Assembly: GCA_020310875.1 (NCBI GenBank)
Contig: CM035412.1
Location: forward strand, 131,708,874 to 131,772,873
DNA length: 64,000 bases
Direction: 5' to 3'
Source: Ceratopteris richardii
Lineage: Eukaryota > Streptophyta > Polypodiopsida > Polypodiales > Pteridaceae
The translations under genes and the position numbers were made by a program. The notes beneath the pieces were generated by a model. The model was not told the DNA's origin. It was given only the letters and a program-made list of their open reading frames with translations, and ran no database searches. The first letter of the stretch is position 1, and every line of letters begins with the position of its first letter. Shown piece by piece: positions 34,044-44,340 of the stretch.

Positions 34044-34382
34044 CTAGTTGCAAGTGATAGAGGCTGAAAGGCTACATGCTTGAGGGAGTGAGAGTGCCTT
34101 CGTGCGGTCGAGCGTAGGGATGCTTGGGCCGTTGAGAACTTGACACATACAGCTCAAATCTGCATTCTGCAAGGAGGAACAGCAAGCGGGAGAGGGCTGT
34201 GAAGCAGCGTTCGGGGAGGGCGATACGAAAGGTGCGCATGCGTTCAACTGTTGTATCATCCTCCCAGCACAAGATGGGTCTTGAGCATCGCCCACATGTA
34301 GTTGCGGCAACGCAAACGCTACGAACAACCAGGTTGTGAAGAGACGGACGGTCGAAGACGCACCAGCGCTTGAAGTCTTCAT
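34044..34382 (-). CDS. non-specific lipid-transfer protein (8-cysteine motif)
   Basis: 112-residue secreted protein, and the only probable host gene here. Residues 1-33 form a signal peptide (basic start, hydrophobic [12 protein letters not shown], likely cleavage after GDA). The mature part has all eight cysteines at 38, 49, 67, 68, 78, 80, 103 and 111. The spacing is C-X10-C-X17-CC-X9-CXC-X22-C-X7-C, the fold of plant lipid-transfer / alpha-amylase-inhibitor proteins, which bind lipids in a hydrophobic tunnel in the cell wall. The short CC-X9-CXC spacing is closer to GPI-anchored or xylogen-like classes than to type 1, but no GPI tail is encoded before the stop. The stop TAG is followed at once by GTATAT, a possible splice donor. 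Its G+C is clearly above the flanks. The start ATG has purine at -3. Confidence 0.85.
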   Translation of the reverse strand: MKTSSAGASSTVRLFTTWLFVAFALPQLHVGDAQDPSCAGRMIQQLNACAPFVSPSPNAASQPSPACCSSLQNADLSCMCQVLNGPSIPTLDRTKALSLPQACSLSASITCN

Positions 34383-34512
34383 CTTCTCTTTCGTTCGTCT
34401 GATGAACTCGACTTTACTTTCTTCTTCGTTGGGAAGGGAGACACAGACGACGCCATTTCCTGCAAGCTTATCTAGATGCTCTTCTTCACACAGGGTGTAT
34501 GGCTCTAAGCCT

Positions 34513-34518
34513 CACGTG
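34513..34518. promoter_or_regulatory. G-box (CACGTG) upstream of the lipid-transfer gene
   Basis: A palindromic CACGTG lies 131 bp upstream of the start codon. G-boxes bind plant bZIP and bHLH factors and occur in many stress-responsive promoters. No convincing TATA box is seen between it and the ATG. Functional status is inference. Confidence 0.45.
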
Positions 34519-35225
34519 AAGGTCGTGGGTTGGCTTGGTTAACAACCACGCAAGCTCTAAATGCATGATGAACGTGATGGCCTTCGCCAAAAGCATGACC
34601 TTCCTCTCAACACGCATCAGCACAAGCGCCGTTAAGAATGATGGTCTGTTCGGTGAAGGGGGAGCATATACATGCAAGCAGAACAACCAGAAACAGTATG
34701 TCTCAAAAAGCGGCTCCACCTCATGCACATCGATGGATTCAGATGTGAGTCGATGGTAGACATGTGTATGATACCTTGTACCTTGGATTCTGGATGACCA
34801 TAAGAACTCTTCAAGGAAGCTTTGCAAACGGTTAAGTTCCTTAGCATGGAGATTTCCTGTTTTCATCAAAATATACAAAAGCTTGCATATTCAATATCAA
34901 AGAATTTGTAGTTTTCTTATCTAACCAGATTTCATATACAATTGAAATACTTCGTTGCATCTGCATGATCTTGATCTTGGCATTACATTCATTAAGATTT
35001 TTGAACCTTGCCTTCATTTATGATCATCATGCTTGATTATCCTCTAAAAACCTTGCCTTCATTTCTGATCATCATGCTTGAAAATCACCTCTCTTTTGCG
35101 AAATTTCCTGTAAATTGCCTTGAGCAACTGAGCAACGTTGTTCTACACGAAACAATATAAGAAGTGAACATGTACAAAATAATAATTTATAGATTTCTCT
35201 TGTAAAATTATCCTTTCAAATGACG

Positions 35226-35227
<2 letters not shown>
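34519..35227. other. upstream region of the lipid-transfer gene
   Basis: G+C stays high to about 34800, then falls. Overlapping minus-strand open frames here (up to 130 residues at 34878-34486) have no recognisable domain and probably reflect composition. A 33-bp unit is repeated with 45-bp period at 35004-35036 / 35049-35081 (ACCTTGCCTTCATTT...). Confidence 0.4.

Positions 35228-35314
<87 letters not shown>
35228..35314. repeat. (TA)n microsatellite
   Basis: About 87 bp of uninterrupted TA. A TG/TATG-rich tract follows at 35429-35480. Confidence 0.95.
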
Positions 35315-35315
<1 letters not shown>

Positions 35316-35480
35316 CAAAGATTCCCTAAAGAAATATGTTAAACAATGAATCTTCTCCTCAAAAGCAAAGCACAAGAGGGCTTAAAGAAATCTGTTAAAT
35401 AATGAATCTTGTGTTCTTCAAAAGTAATATGTGTGTGTGTGTATGTATGTATGTATATATGTATGTAGGTATGTATGTAT

Positions 35481-35668
35481 TGTTAACCTCTGTTCCTAAT
35501 CTAACTTTGTTCAGTGAGAATAAAGCGGATAAGATAGGCAAGTAGGGTTTTTGGGATGGTAGGATTCTATTAGATAGAGTCCTTTGGTATTTTCCCACTT
35601 CACCTAATCAAACTAAACGCAGTAGACTATCAGACCAGACTATCAAATGATGTTTGGTATCATCCACA
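35481..35668 (+). repeat. 188-bp direct repeat, left copy
   Basis: Starts TGTTAACCT and ends GGTATCATCCACA, giving TG..CA ends. It is repeated at 36031-36218 with the same length and scattered substitutions. The two copies enclose 362 bp without coding capacity, as in a miniature LTR element (TRIM). No tRNA primer site or polypurine tract is evident beside them, and the flanks TGTAT / CAATG do not match. Confidence 0.75.
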
Positions 35669-36030
35669 TAGCGTTGCTCTAAATACTTGTAGTATACACA
35701 ATCATTACTTCAATAGAAACATATTAAAGTACGATAGAGTGCTCAACATAGATTCAACTTAATGTAATAACAGAATAAAGACAAGAGAGTAATGACATAG
35801 AAATAGACCGAAATTGTGTCTCCACTCTACACGCTAGAGAATAAACATGTAGTCATTGAACTCTAGCTACATGGTCTTATGCCGACAGCATGTGTGCATG
35901 CTTGTTCTCTCTGCTACATGCATCGACATTTTCACTATGATGAAAGGTTACATTTTTTGTGTCTGGCTTTTCGGCGAGACTGTTCATGATTTTCAATATT
36001 TACAAATATATCCGATAGCACGAACACTAG

Positions 36031-36218
36031 TGTTAACCTTTGTTCCTAATCGGACTCTGTCCAGTGAAACTAAAGTGGATAGGATAGGCCAGCAGGGTTC
36101 TAGGGATGGCAAGATTCTATTAGATAGAGTCCCTTGGTATTTTCCCACTCCACTTAGTCAAACTAAATGCAGTAAACTATCAGACCAGGCTATCAAATGA
36201 TGTTCGGTATCATCCACA
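36031..36218 (+). repeat. 188-bp direct repeat, right copy
   Basis: Partner of 35481-35668. Shared segments include ATTCTATTAGATAGAGTCC and TTTTCCCACTCCACTTAGTC-like sequence. Confidence 0.75.
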
Positions 36219-36299
36219 CAATGCTATTTTGAATCCAAATAATTAAGGCTTTTATACAATTAAATTAGACAATATTAACTATACAATGAATTCTTAATC

Positions 36300-37443
36300 T
36301 TGATCATTGAACTCTTGTGCAAAGAGAACCAAGCTTTGCGGTCTTCTAACTTTTGAGAAGATGATGCAGAGAAAGGGGTAGTGAGCAAGAAGTAAATCAA
36401 AGTTGATTGTATTCTATATCCTCTCTTAGTAAAAGTGTGTAGAGTGATTATATAAACTCATGCATGTACCCTCATGACATTCCATGACTATTTAAAACCA
36501 AAATTAACTCATAATCTATGTGGGAATGAGTTAGTTGTGACATGCTCTCTTTTCCTACAATCTAGGAAATGAGATATGAAATTGAAATTTGATTGAAGTG
36601 TTGGTGGATGAATTCAACCACTTGACTCATGGTCTAAAGCTTCAATTACATCCACAATTTAATGAACTAATGCTAAGGTACATGAAGAATTGTTCAAATA
36701 TGTGAGTATACAAAGGATGTATGTGAAACCATATCACATGAACAAAGTTCATTTGAATACATAAGTTTGATCGTCCTTGATGAATCCTTCATCTTCAAGC
36801 ATGTTTAAGGCTTGTTTATTCTAACATGTCCCCTCAAGCTAAACATGCTTGATTCTTCAATCAATAATGCTTCATTTACCTACTAGCTTTGATCCACAAA
36901 GCTTTACTCCATCTAGAGCCTTTGTCATCATATGTGCCACTTGTTTATCTGTTGGAACAAATGACACATCAATCTCTTTCGATAAGAGTTTCTCTCTGAT
37001 AAAGTGATAATGAACTTCTATATGTTTTGTTGTTGCATGGTATACAAGGCTGGTTGCAAGATGCATTGAGCTCATGTTGTCTCCAAATATGTGATATTTG
37101 GGATTCATTATTCCTAAATCTGCATACAATCATCTTACCCATATTGCTTCTTGTGTGGATATTGTCAAGCCTCTATATTTAGCTTCAGTTGAGGAGAGTG
37201 CTACTCTAGGTTGTTTCTTAGAACTCCAAGAAATAAGCTTTGATCTTTCATATCCTAGAAATCTTAATGTACTTCTCCTATCATCCTTAGATCTACCCCA
37301 ATTTGTATCTGAATATAGTTTTACACCCAAATCAGATGTATAGGAGTATAATATACCTTCATTGATAGTTCCTTTAAGGTAAGTGAATACTCTTAAAGTT
37401 TTATCCATGTGTGTTTTTCTTGGAGAGTGCAAAAATTGACTAT
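36300..37443 (-). mobile_element. pol: COP7: copia 3' LTR (partial) and RNase H
   Basis: The LTR ends at 36826 (minus strand TGTTAGAATAAACAAGCC) beside the polypurine GCTTGAGGGGACA (36827-36839). A TATA-like TTTATATAAT lies near 36447-36456. The left LTR edge is not resolved. RNase H at 37432-36872 is in two frames: YSDTNWGRSKDDRRST, SSKKQPRVALSSTEAKY, then IFGDNMSSMHLATS and TKHIEVHYHFIRE. The catalytic Asp in the SDxxW block is kept. COP8 cuts it at 37443. Confidence 0.8.
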
Positions 37444-38136
37444 TGAAACATCAAGCTTGCATTATGCTTGAGGTGGATAAGCTCTACATCAAATCCATCA
37501 TCTGGATGGTGCACATGTACCTTGAAGAATAGAACTTATGTGCACATTATTCCTTTGTCTTAATTGGTTGATCACTTATGATAATTTCTTGTTAGGTTCA
37601 AGGTGTTTACCTTTGTAAAATGAAAGATTACAAGTCCTAAAACCCACGAGTTAGAAGTGCTTGAGATCTATTGTCGATCGATATGACATCAACTTTCTCT
37701 TTTCCTAAATTATAGGAAGAGATTCCAATCAATCTAAACTACCAAACCCACCTAATTTTGAATTCAAATTCATGAGGAAAAGCCATGGTCATATCCTCAA
37801 GAGTCTATATAGAGACTCCAAAACATTTATACATTAATTAGAGTTTTGATTTGAAGCAATACATATACTCCTTGATCATTGATTGGTACCACTTTCATTC
37901 TCTACTCCTTCTTCCTCAGATTCAGTCGACTTGCAGAGATTGATGTTCTCTCTACAAAGCATGAAATCAAACTTTTAAGAATTTATTGGAAATTTATAAT
38001 TGTCTAGGTTATGTGTACAAATTTTCAATTCATTTGGTTTAGTACTTTTAGAGAAATTGGTTTTTACAATCTCAGGGTCATTTTCTTCACATCCCTGAAA
38101 AATGGGATGACGTTTAATTAGTGTTAAGGTGATCTG
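37444..38136 (+). repeat. COP8 5' LTR, truncated at its 3' side
   Basis: The sequence is the inverted counterpart of the COP11 LTR outer part (complement of about 41147-40449). It starts TGAAACATCAAGCTTGC and holds a TATA-like CTATATAGAG (37805-37814). The last ~375 bp of the family LTR are missing. It probably belongs with the plus-strand RT at 39349-40075. Confidence 0.75.
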
Positions 38137-38559
38137 TTAGGAGGCAGGCTTGCACCTCCTACAAGAGAGAGAGAGAGAGACCTACATCACCATAGCTACA
38201 TTCATAACAAGCAGAAGAAAAACAATCGCATATATTCCTATGTGCCAAAAAGAACATCAAGAAACTATAAAGTAAGTACAAGAAAACAAAAATACATGAA
38301 ACGCCATTTTGGTGACGAAGCTAAGAGGATTTGTTCATTAGAGGTAACAAGCAATGGCAATCTTTCACCACAGCCTATGATCTCATCATAGATGTGTAAA
38401 CTCCAAACTTCAACATCTTGCTTGGACAACTCTTCAATAAAGAGGTCAACAATAGCATAAAGGAAGGTAACTCCTATCATGGTAATTCAACTAGTGCTCT
38501 ATATGCACATAAGAAGGACAGAAAGTTGACAGGCAAGAAGAAGGAAAAAGATTTGCTCA
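38137..38559 (-). other. non-retroelement-like segment with a 71-codon frame
   Basis: Between the COP8 LTR and COP9 gag is DNA unlike either. The minus strand has a frame at 38480-38265 (LYAIVDLFIEELSKQDVEVW..., CGERLPLLVTSNEQILL). I do not recognise it. Its residue composition looks protein-like, and a GTACTTAC sequence near its end could be a splice donor. It could be a captured host exon or chance. A short (GA)n run lies near 38164-38180. Confidence 0.35.
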
Positions 38560-39121
38560 AGTGAACTAGCAGGCAAGACTTCATCAGTAGAAGTCAAGTG
38601 TTCCTTCAAATCTTTGATCTTTGTAGAAAATTGTCCATGGAATCTCCTTCATTCATGTGTTCACTCTCCAAGTATTTTTGGAGGTAAGCAACAAGAGCCT
38701 CATTCCTTGCCTGGTATAAAGTGGTAAGTGTATCCCAAGCATCCTTAGGTGTTCTACATGACTGATTGTGAGGAATAATGGCACATGTGATAGACAAGGC
38801 TATCAATACATGTGCTTGAGCATCTCTGCCATCCCAACAAATTTGCTCCACAGTAGGTGCAACAAGAACTGCAACACAAATAGGTGGTGAACCAAAACTT
38901 GTATATATCTTTGGCACAAAAAGACAAAATTTCATGCATAGGCATTGTGATAGTGCATTCAGAGGCCAAAACAAGCTTAGATCACAATTTTGACACCAAA
39001 AATTGAAGCTGTTTTGAACTCTTGATGACCCTTGAGTATGCTCACCAATTTTCATGCAATTCTAAGATTGTGATCAGAGGGGTGTCAACAACACCCTAGA
39101 TGAAGCAGCGGCCTGCTCTAA
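38560..39121 (-). pseudogene. gag: COP9 gag fragment
   Basis: Minus-strand gag of the COP15 family: EQICWDGRDAQAHVLIALS, SCRTPKDAWDTLTTLYQARNE, YLQKYLESEHMNEGDSMDNF and, after a shift, KIKDLKEHLTSTDEVLPASS. Compared with COP15/16 it lacks the N-terminal ~45 residues: the leader is joined directly to the mid-gag sequence, so an internal deletion removed the start codon. Confidence 0.78.
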
Positions 39122-39348
39122 TGGAGTTTGAGGTATATGGGAGCACGCGAACATCACAATGAAGAAGAAGAAGCTTGGAGCACAACACATAATACTAAAT
39201 ATATTACCAAGAGAATGTACAAAGATTAGTAGCCCATTAGGGTAATAGGCATATATACAAGCTCGGGGAAAAAACCTCCTAAAGAGGGAAAAAAGTACCC
39301 CTATGGTCCCAGTGTGTTCATGCACATCACTACCTAAGTATATCAACA
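39122..39348 (-). repeat. COP9 5' LTR
   Basis: 227 bp, minus strand TGTTGATATACTTAGGTAG..., matching LTRs of COP15 (54976-55205) and COP16 (61699-61929). The inner end has lost about 12 bp, including LTR-end bases and the first half of the primer site. Confidence 0.85.
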
Positions 39349-40075
39349 CACAAGGCATATATTATGAATAAAATTTCTCACTTATGGCCAAGATGATTAC
39401 CATTAGAGCATTGCTAGGTGTTGCAATTGCAAGGAATTGGAAGCTATTTCAACTTGATGAGAAGAATACTTTTCTCAATGGATGGATCAATGAGGAGGTA
39501 CATATGTCACAACCCCTTGGGTATGAAAATCCTAATTATCCTACTTATGTTTGCAAGCTTAAGACAACACTATATGGTCTGAAACAAGCCCCTGGAGCTT
39601 GGAACTACAAGTTGATAACCTACTTGCTAGATGAAGGATTCAAATCAAGTAATGCAAATCCATCATTATTCATCAAAAGGATTCATGATGAAGTTATCTA
39701 CTTATGTGTCTATGTAGATGATATAATTATGATAAGTGATGATATGATTGGACTAGAAGGAATAAAAAAGCATGTGTAGGTGGAGTTCAAGATCAGTGAC
39801 CTTGGAGAACTTACATTCTTCTTAGGCATGCATGTTATCTATACAGTTCAAGGGATTTACTTGACTCAAAGAAGGTATATTCAGATCTACTCTTAAATTT
39901 CAAAATGGATAATACCAAACCTATAGGAAAACCTATGGAGATGAACCATAAACTTAGTGCATATGAAGGAGAATGCATACAACATTTTTAAGAATATCAA
40001 AGCCTTGTGGGTAGTCTGATTTATGCTACACATACAAGGGCAAATATATCCTATAGTGTTGGATTACTTAGTCAA
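39349..40075 (+). pseudogene. pol: COP8 reverse transcriptase fragment
   Basis: Plus-strand RT: MAKMITIRALLGVAIA, LDEKNTFLNGWINEEVHMSQP, CKLKTTLYGLKQAPGAW, and an intact LCVYVDDIIM (YVDD at 39711-39722). A stop at VEFKISDLGEL follows, then degenerate sequence up to LLSQ, where COP11 is inserted. Its family is the same as COP11 (FIKR.H.EVIYLCVYVD). Confidence 0.85.
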
Positions 40076-41147
40076 TGAAAGAAGTTGGAGAAGCTTGGAG
40101 AGGCTTGGAAGTTGAGTTGTCAAGTGGTGAACTTGGTCCAACAAACTAGCATAGGACCAGCCTAGCTCTTTGGATATGTAAAGTAGACCTTGTAGACTTG
40201 TGGTTACTGCAATAAAATCCAATAGGTACTTTGTAAAATCAACAAGAACAATTTGGTGCAAAACAGATAACTTGCACCTTGATTAGCTCACAAAAACCTT
40301 CTAAAATGGATGGAAGTTATGACTTCAAACACTGAGAGAAGCCAACATAGTTACAATTGGAAAATTTCCTCTTAATGGAGTGTCATACATAGGTTTGGCT
40401 TGCTAAAATGCATAAAATCCCTAATTTATATAAACCAATAAATCATCAATCACCTTAATAATAATTAGATGTCATCCCAATTTTTCAACGATGTGTAGAC
40501 AATGAACTTAAGACTATAAAACTCAGCTTTCTCTAAAATTACAAGACCAAATAACTTAAAAATTTTTATACTTAAACTAAACAATTATAAATTTCTAATG
40601 AACTTAAAAGTTTGATTTGGATCTCTGTAGAGAGAGCTGAGTCTGAAGAAGAAGAAGTCGAGAGTAGAAGTGGCACCAAGAAATGATCAAAGACTATATG
40701 TATTGCTTCAAATCAACATTCTACTTAATGTACAAATGTTTTGGAGTCTTTATATAGACTTTTGAGGATGTGACACACTATTTGTTCATGAATTTTAATT
40801 GGAAATCATGCCAGTTTGGTAGTTTAGATTGATTGGAATCTTTTCCTACAATCTAGGAAAAGAGAAAGTTGAAGTCATATCTACTTCTTGATTGATTGAT
40901 TGATTGATTGAGAATCAATATCAACCACTTCTAAATTGTGGATTTTATCCCTTTTGCTCTTTCCTTTTACAAACGTAAATACCTTGAACCTTAAAAGAAA
41001 TGATAATAAGTGATCAACCAATTAATACAAAGGAATAATGTGCACATAAATCCTATTCTTCAATGTACATATATGGCACCATCCAAATGATGCATTTGAT
41101 GTAGAGCATATCCACCTCAAGCATAATGCAAGCTTGATGCTCGAAGA
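40076..41147 (-). repeat. COP11 3' LTR
   Basis: About 1,072 bp. Its minus-strand start TCTTCGAGCATCAAGC differs from the usual TG by one base. TATA-like TCTATATAAAG is the complement of 40748-40758, and a (GATT)n run lies at 40898-40922. Its outer ~700 bp are present in inverted orientation at 37444-38136. Confidence 0.82.
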
Positions 41148-41160
41148 GCTCCCCCTCAAG
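41148..41160 (-). promoter_or_regulatory. COP11 polypurine tract
   Basis: The minus strand CTTGAGGGGGAGC abuts the LTR start and matches the tract of COP14. Confidence 0.85.
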
Positions 41161-41179
41161 TTGAAGTATGCTTGAGTCT

Positions 41180-42265
41180 TCATTCTCTGATAGGTTGAAT
41201 ACTTGCCATAGCTTTAAATCTACAAAGCTTTATCCCATCAAGTGCCTTTGTTATCATGTCTGCTATTTTCTTATTAGTAGGAACAAATGAAATGTCAATT
41301 TCCTTTGCCATAAACTTCTCTCTTACAAAGCAGTAATGGACTTCTATGTGCTTTGTCCTTGCATGAAAAATTGGATTTGCAGCTACATGCATGGAACTTA
41401 CACTATCTCGAAGTGAGGTTTGGAACTTATGAGTCCCAAATATGAGTACAACTCCTTGAGCCATATTGCTTCTTGAGTTGCAATAGTTAGACCTCTATAT
41501 TTTTCTTCAGTTGAAGATAAAGAAACTATTGGTTACTTCTTGGAACTCCAATATGACACCATTTTTGAACCTATAAATGCTAAGTAACCAGAGGTACTTC
41601 TTCTATCATCCTTTGCTCCTGCCCAATTTGCATATGAATAGATTTTGATATCCAAATCTATAGATTAAGGATAATAGATACCTTCATTAAGTGTCCCTTT
41701 GAGGTACTTGAATACTCTCTTTGCAGCATCCATGTTTGGCCTTTTAGGTGAGTGCATGAACTCACTAAGCAGTCCCACACTATATGATATGTCTGGTCTT
41801 GTGTGAGTAGCATACATCAAGAAACCAACTAAGCTTTGATATTCTTTACGATCATCAATCTGATCACCTTCATAAACACTTAGTTTATGGTTCAATTCCA
41901 AAGGTGTACCGGCAAGCTTTTGTGTTCTCCATTCTAATTTTGAGAATTAGGTCTTGAATGTATTGTCTCTAAGTCAGATACATCCCTTCATCTATATAAA
42001 TCACTTGCATACCTAGGAAATATGTGAGCTCACCTAAGTCACTGATTTTGAACTCTTGCATGTGTCTCTTGATCCTTTGAATGCTGGTCAAATCATCACC
42101 TATTACAATAATATTATCTACATATACACATAGATAGATAACCTCATTGTGATCCCTTTTGATGAATAAACAAGGATCTGAGTTGCTAGGTTTGAACCCT
42201 TGATCTTGAAGGTATGTAGCCAACCTATAATTCCAAGCTCTAGGAGCTTGTTTCAATCCATACAA
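41180..42265 (-). pseudogene. pol: COP11 RNase H and RT C-half; catalytic YVDD changed to YVDN
   Basis: RT frame 42265-41969: YGLKQAPRAW, GFKPSNSDPCLFIKRDHNEVI, then LCVYVDNIIVIGDD (codons at 42124-42113), SDLGELTYFLGMQV. The second catalytic aspartate is replaced by Asn. Then YQSLVGFLMYAT, SVGLLSEFMHSP (41901-41665), a broken RNase H first block, and SSMHVAANPIFHARTKHIEVHYCFVRE (41464-41180). Stops and shifts separate these frames. Confidence 0.85.
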
Positions 42266-42280
42266 TGTTTTCTTAAGTCT

Positions 42281-43074
42281 TCAAACGTAAGATGTATGAT
42301 TAGGGTTTTCAAAACCTGGTGGTTGTGACATGTATAACTCTTCACTTATCCAACCATTTAGGAATGCATTTTTCACATCAAGTTGGAGAAGTCTCCAACT
42401 TCTTGCTGTAGCTACACTTATCATTGTTCTAATTGTAGTCATCTTTGCAACTCGTGAGAATGTTTCCTCATAGTCTATACCATGAGTTTGTGAGCATCCT
42501 TTGGCAATTAATCTTGCCTTGTACCTAAAAACTGATCCATATGAGTTTCCTTTAACTTTATATACCCATCTACAACCAATTACCTTTTGATTGGATAACA
42601 TTGGAACCAAATCCCAAGTGTCCATCTCCTTCAATGCATCTATTTCTTCTTTAATGGCCTTTTAGGGTTTCCCTTTGCCTTTTCATAGGCTAAGGGTTCC
42701 TCTAAAATTGAGTCTTTTGCCAAGTAGATTGAATGCTTTGTAACAAATGTGGAATCATATCCATACCTTTCTGGTTGTATTTTCTCCCTTGTTGATCTTC
42801 TAGGTGCTTGCTTGAAGCTTTCTCCACACTCTTGCATCTTTGCTTTGCCTCTTGACTTCTATAGCTTGTAATCCTTTTCTTTTTCATCTTGGACATCATT
42901 TGCATCACGTCTTGGATCGTGGACCTGTGTATCATGCTTACTTCCTAATTAATGAGAATCAAAATCAAGATCATATGGTAGAGTTACCTTCTGTTTGTCT
43001 TCATCATACTAAGACATGTTTTCTTCAAACACAACATCCCTACCTATAGTGAATTGCTTGGTTGAAGGATTATA
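42281..43074 (-). pseudogene. pol: COP11 RT N-half and linker
   Basis: WDLVPMLSNQKVIG, RWVYKVKGNSYGSVFRYKAR, THGIDYEETFSRVAKM, QLDVKNAFLNGWISEELYMSQPPGFENPN (42634-42281). To its right is the basic linker RRSTREKIQPERYGYDSTF (42837-42640). The frame to YNPSTKQFTIGR is cut by COP12 at 43074. Confidence 0.83.
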
Positions 43075-44325
43075 TGTTAGTGATACTTTCGCTTTGATAC
43101 CACTGTTGGTGGTCGTCACGGCAAAGGCTTGAACCTTGTCAAGTCTGCGGAAATCACCGCGCCACCGAAAAGATGCTAAGCTAGAGCAATATTAGAACAC
43201 CTCCATAATCAACAGTAGCTTAGCAAGGTTACTACCACTTAAACATATAATTCTGCATTTTGAATTTACTGAAAAATTCATTGGAACTTCACCGGACTGT
43301 CACCAAACTGACACCGTAGTTATACCGGAATCTTTATCGGAATCAACTCCTATTCTGTTTGTAATTACTTCAAGTGAGTATACAAGAAGTAAGGAAGTGA
43401 TGTGTGAACTTCCTTCACTGAGTGAACACTTTCTGAAGTTTAAGAAAAAACTTCTCCGGTTCAGAATGACTCCTTTCGGGTAGACTTTGTACTGTGTGTA
43501 CATATCCATTTCACCGAAATCCTTGACGAACTGATAGTAGAGATGTCTAACTATAAGATAAGCTAACTCTCATACAAAACTTTAATTTACTCTACAAGAT
43601 ATACTTCGTTGTTCTACAGGAAAACACGTTTTCTGAGAAAATTATAACTGACCGAAATATTCGTTTACTGAGAGAGTACCGAGGGACACGTTTACTAACG
43701 AACTGTAACTGTTAACGGTTAACGAACTTTCTATCGTAACACGAAAATACTCAGAGTTCTTCACATACGAACAGTGTGCGCAAACTTCCACATGAACATG
43801 TGTTTTCTATTAGAGAAGATGTGTACAAATTAGCTTGGCCTCTTCTTGCTCAAGCTATGGAAACTCTCCTACACTGAGTAGTTTCTTCTTACCATCTCTC
43901 TCAGATGAATACCTGACATTTCAGGTTTTTTGTTATTCATCTATACATACGCGATCTCTGGCGTCTTCTAAGAACTTCTCTCTCTCTCTCTTCACTCATA
44001 CGCAATCTCTAGCGTCTTCTGAAAAACTTCTCACTACTTCTGACCTCTATATGCACTCTATTTAAGCTGCGCGCTCTTCTCACGCACGTTCTAGCTCGCA
44101 CTTCCCTCTCTATTATTCTTATGCACGTTCTCTCTTTATATACAGTTTGATTCGGTGTAACGAACTCTATCATACTCTGATTCTGCAAGATTCTGTGTTG
44201 TACATAACGGTCGTGAATTTGTCCCTTCATTAAGGCTTTTGATTTTTTGAATATTTGATTCCGCTTCTCTTTATCTTTCTTTTTATGTCTGTCTGTACGT
44301 CAAATTTGTGAGTGATTCTTCAACA
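43075..44325 (-). repeat. COP12 3' LTR
   Basis: 1,251 bp, minus strand TGTTGAAGAATCACTC ... ATCACTAACA. It contains a second primer-like motif (TGGTATCAAAGC, complement of 43091-43102) close to its end, and an internal ~55-bp duplication around TACGCGATCTCTGGCGTC (43947-44040). Confidence 0.9.
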
Positions 44326-44336
44326 GCCCCCCCTCA
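44326..44336 (-). promoter_or_regulatory. COP12 polypurine tract
   Basis: The minus strand TGAGGGGGGGC abuts the LTR start TGTTGAAG. Confidence 0.88.
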
Positions 44337-44340
44337 ATCA

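Noticed and set aside
34486-34878. 130-residue minus-strand frame upstream of the lipid-transfer gene
   Set aside because: No domain, no signal or motif, overlapped by another frame on the same strand, and lies in a higher-GC stretch where long frames arise by chance.
35856-36200. 114-residue plus-strand frame
   Set aside because: Crosses from unique DNA into the right 188-bp repeat; no motif.
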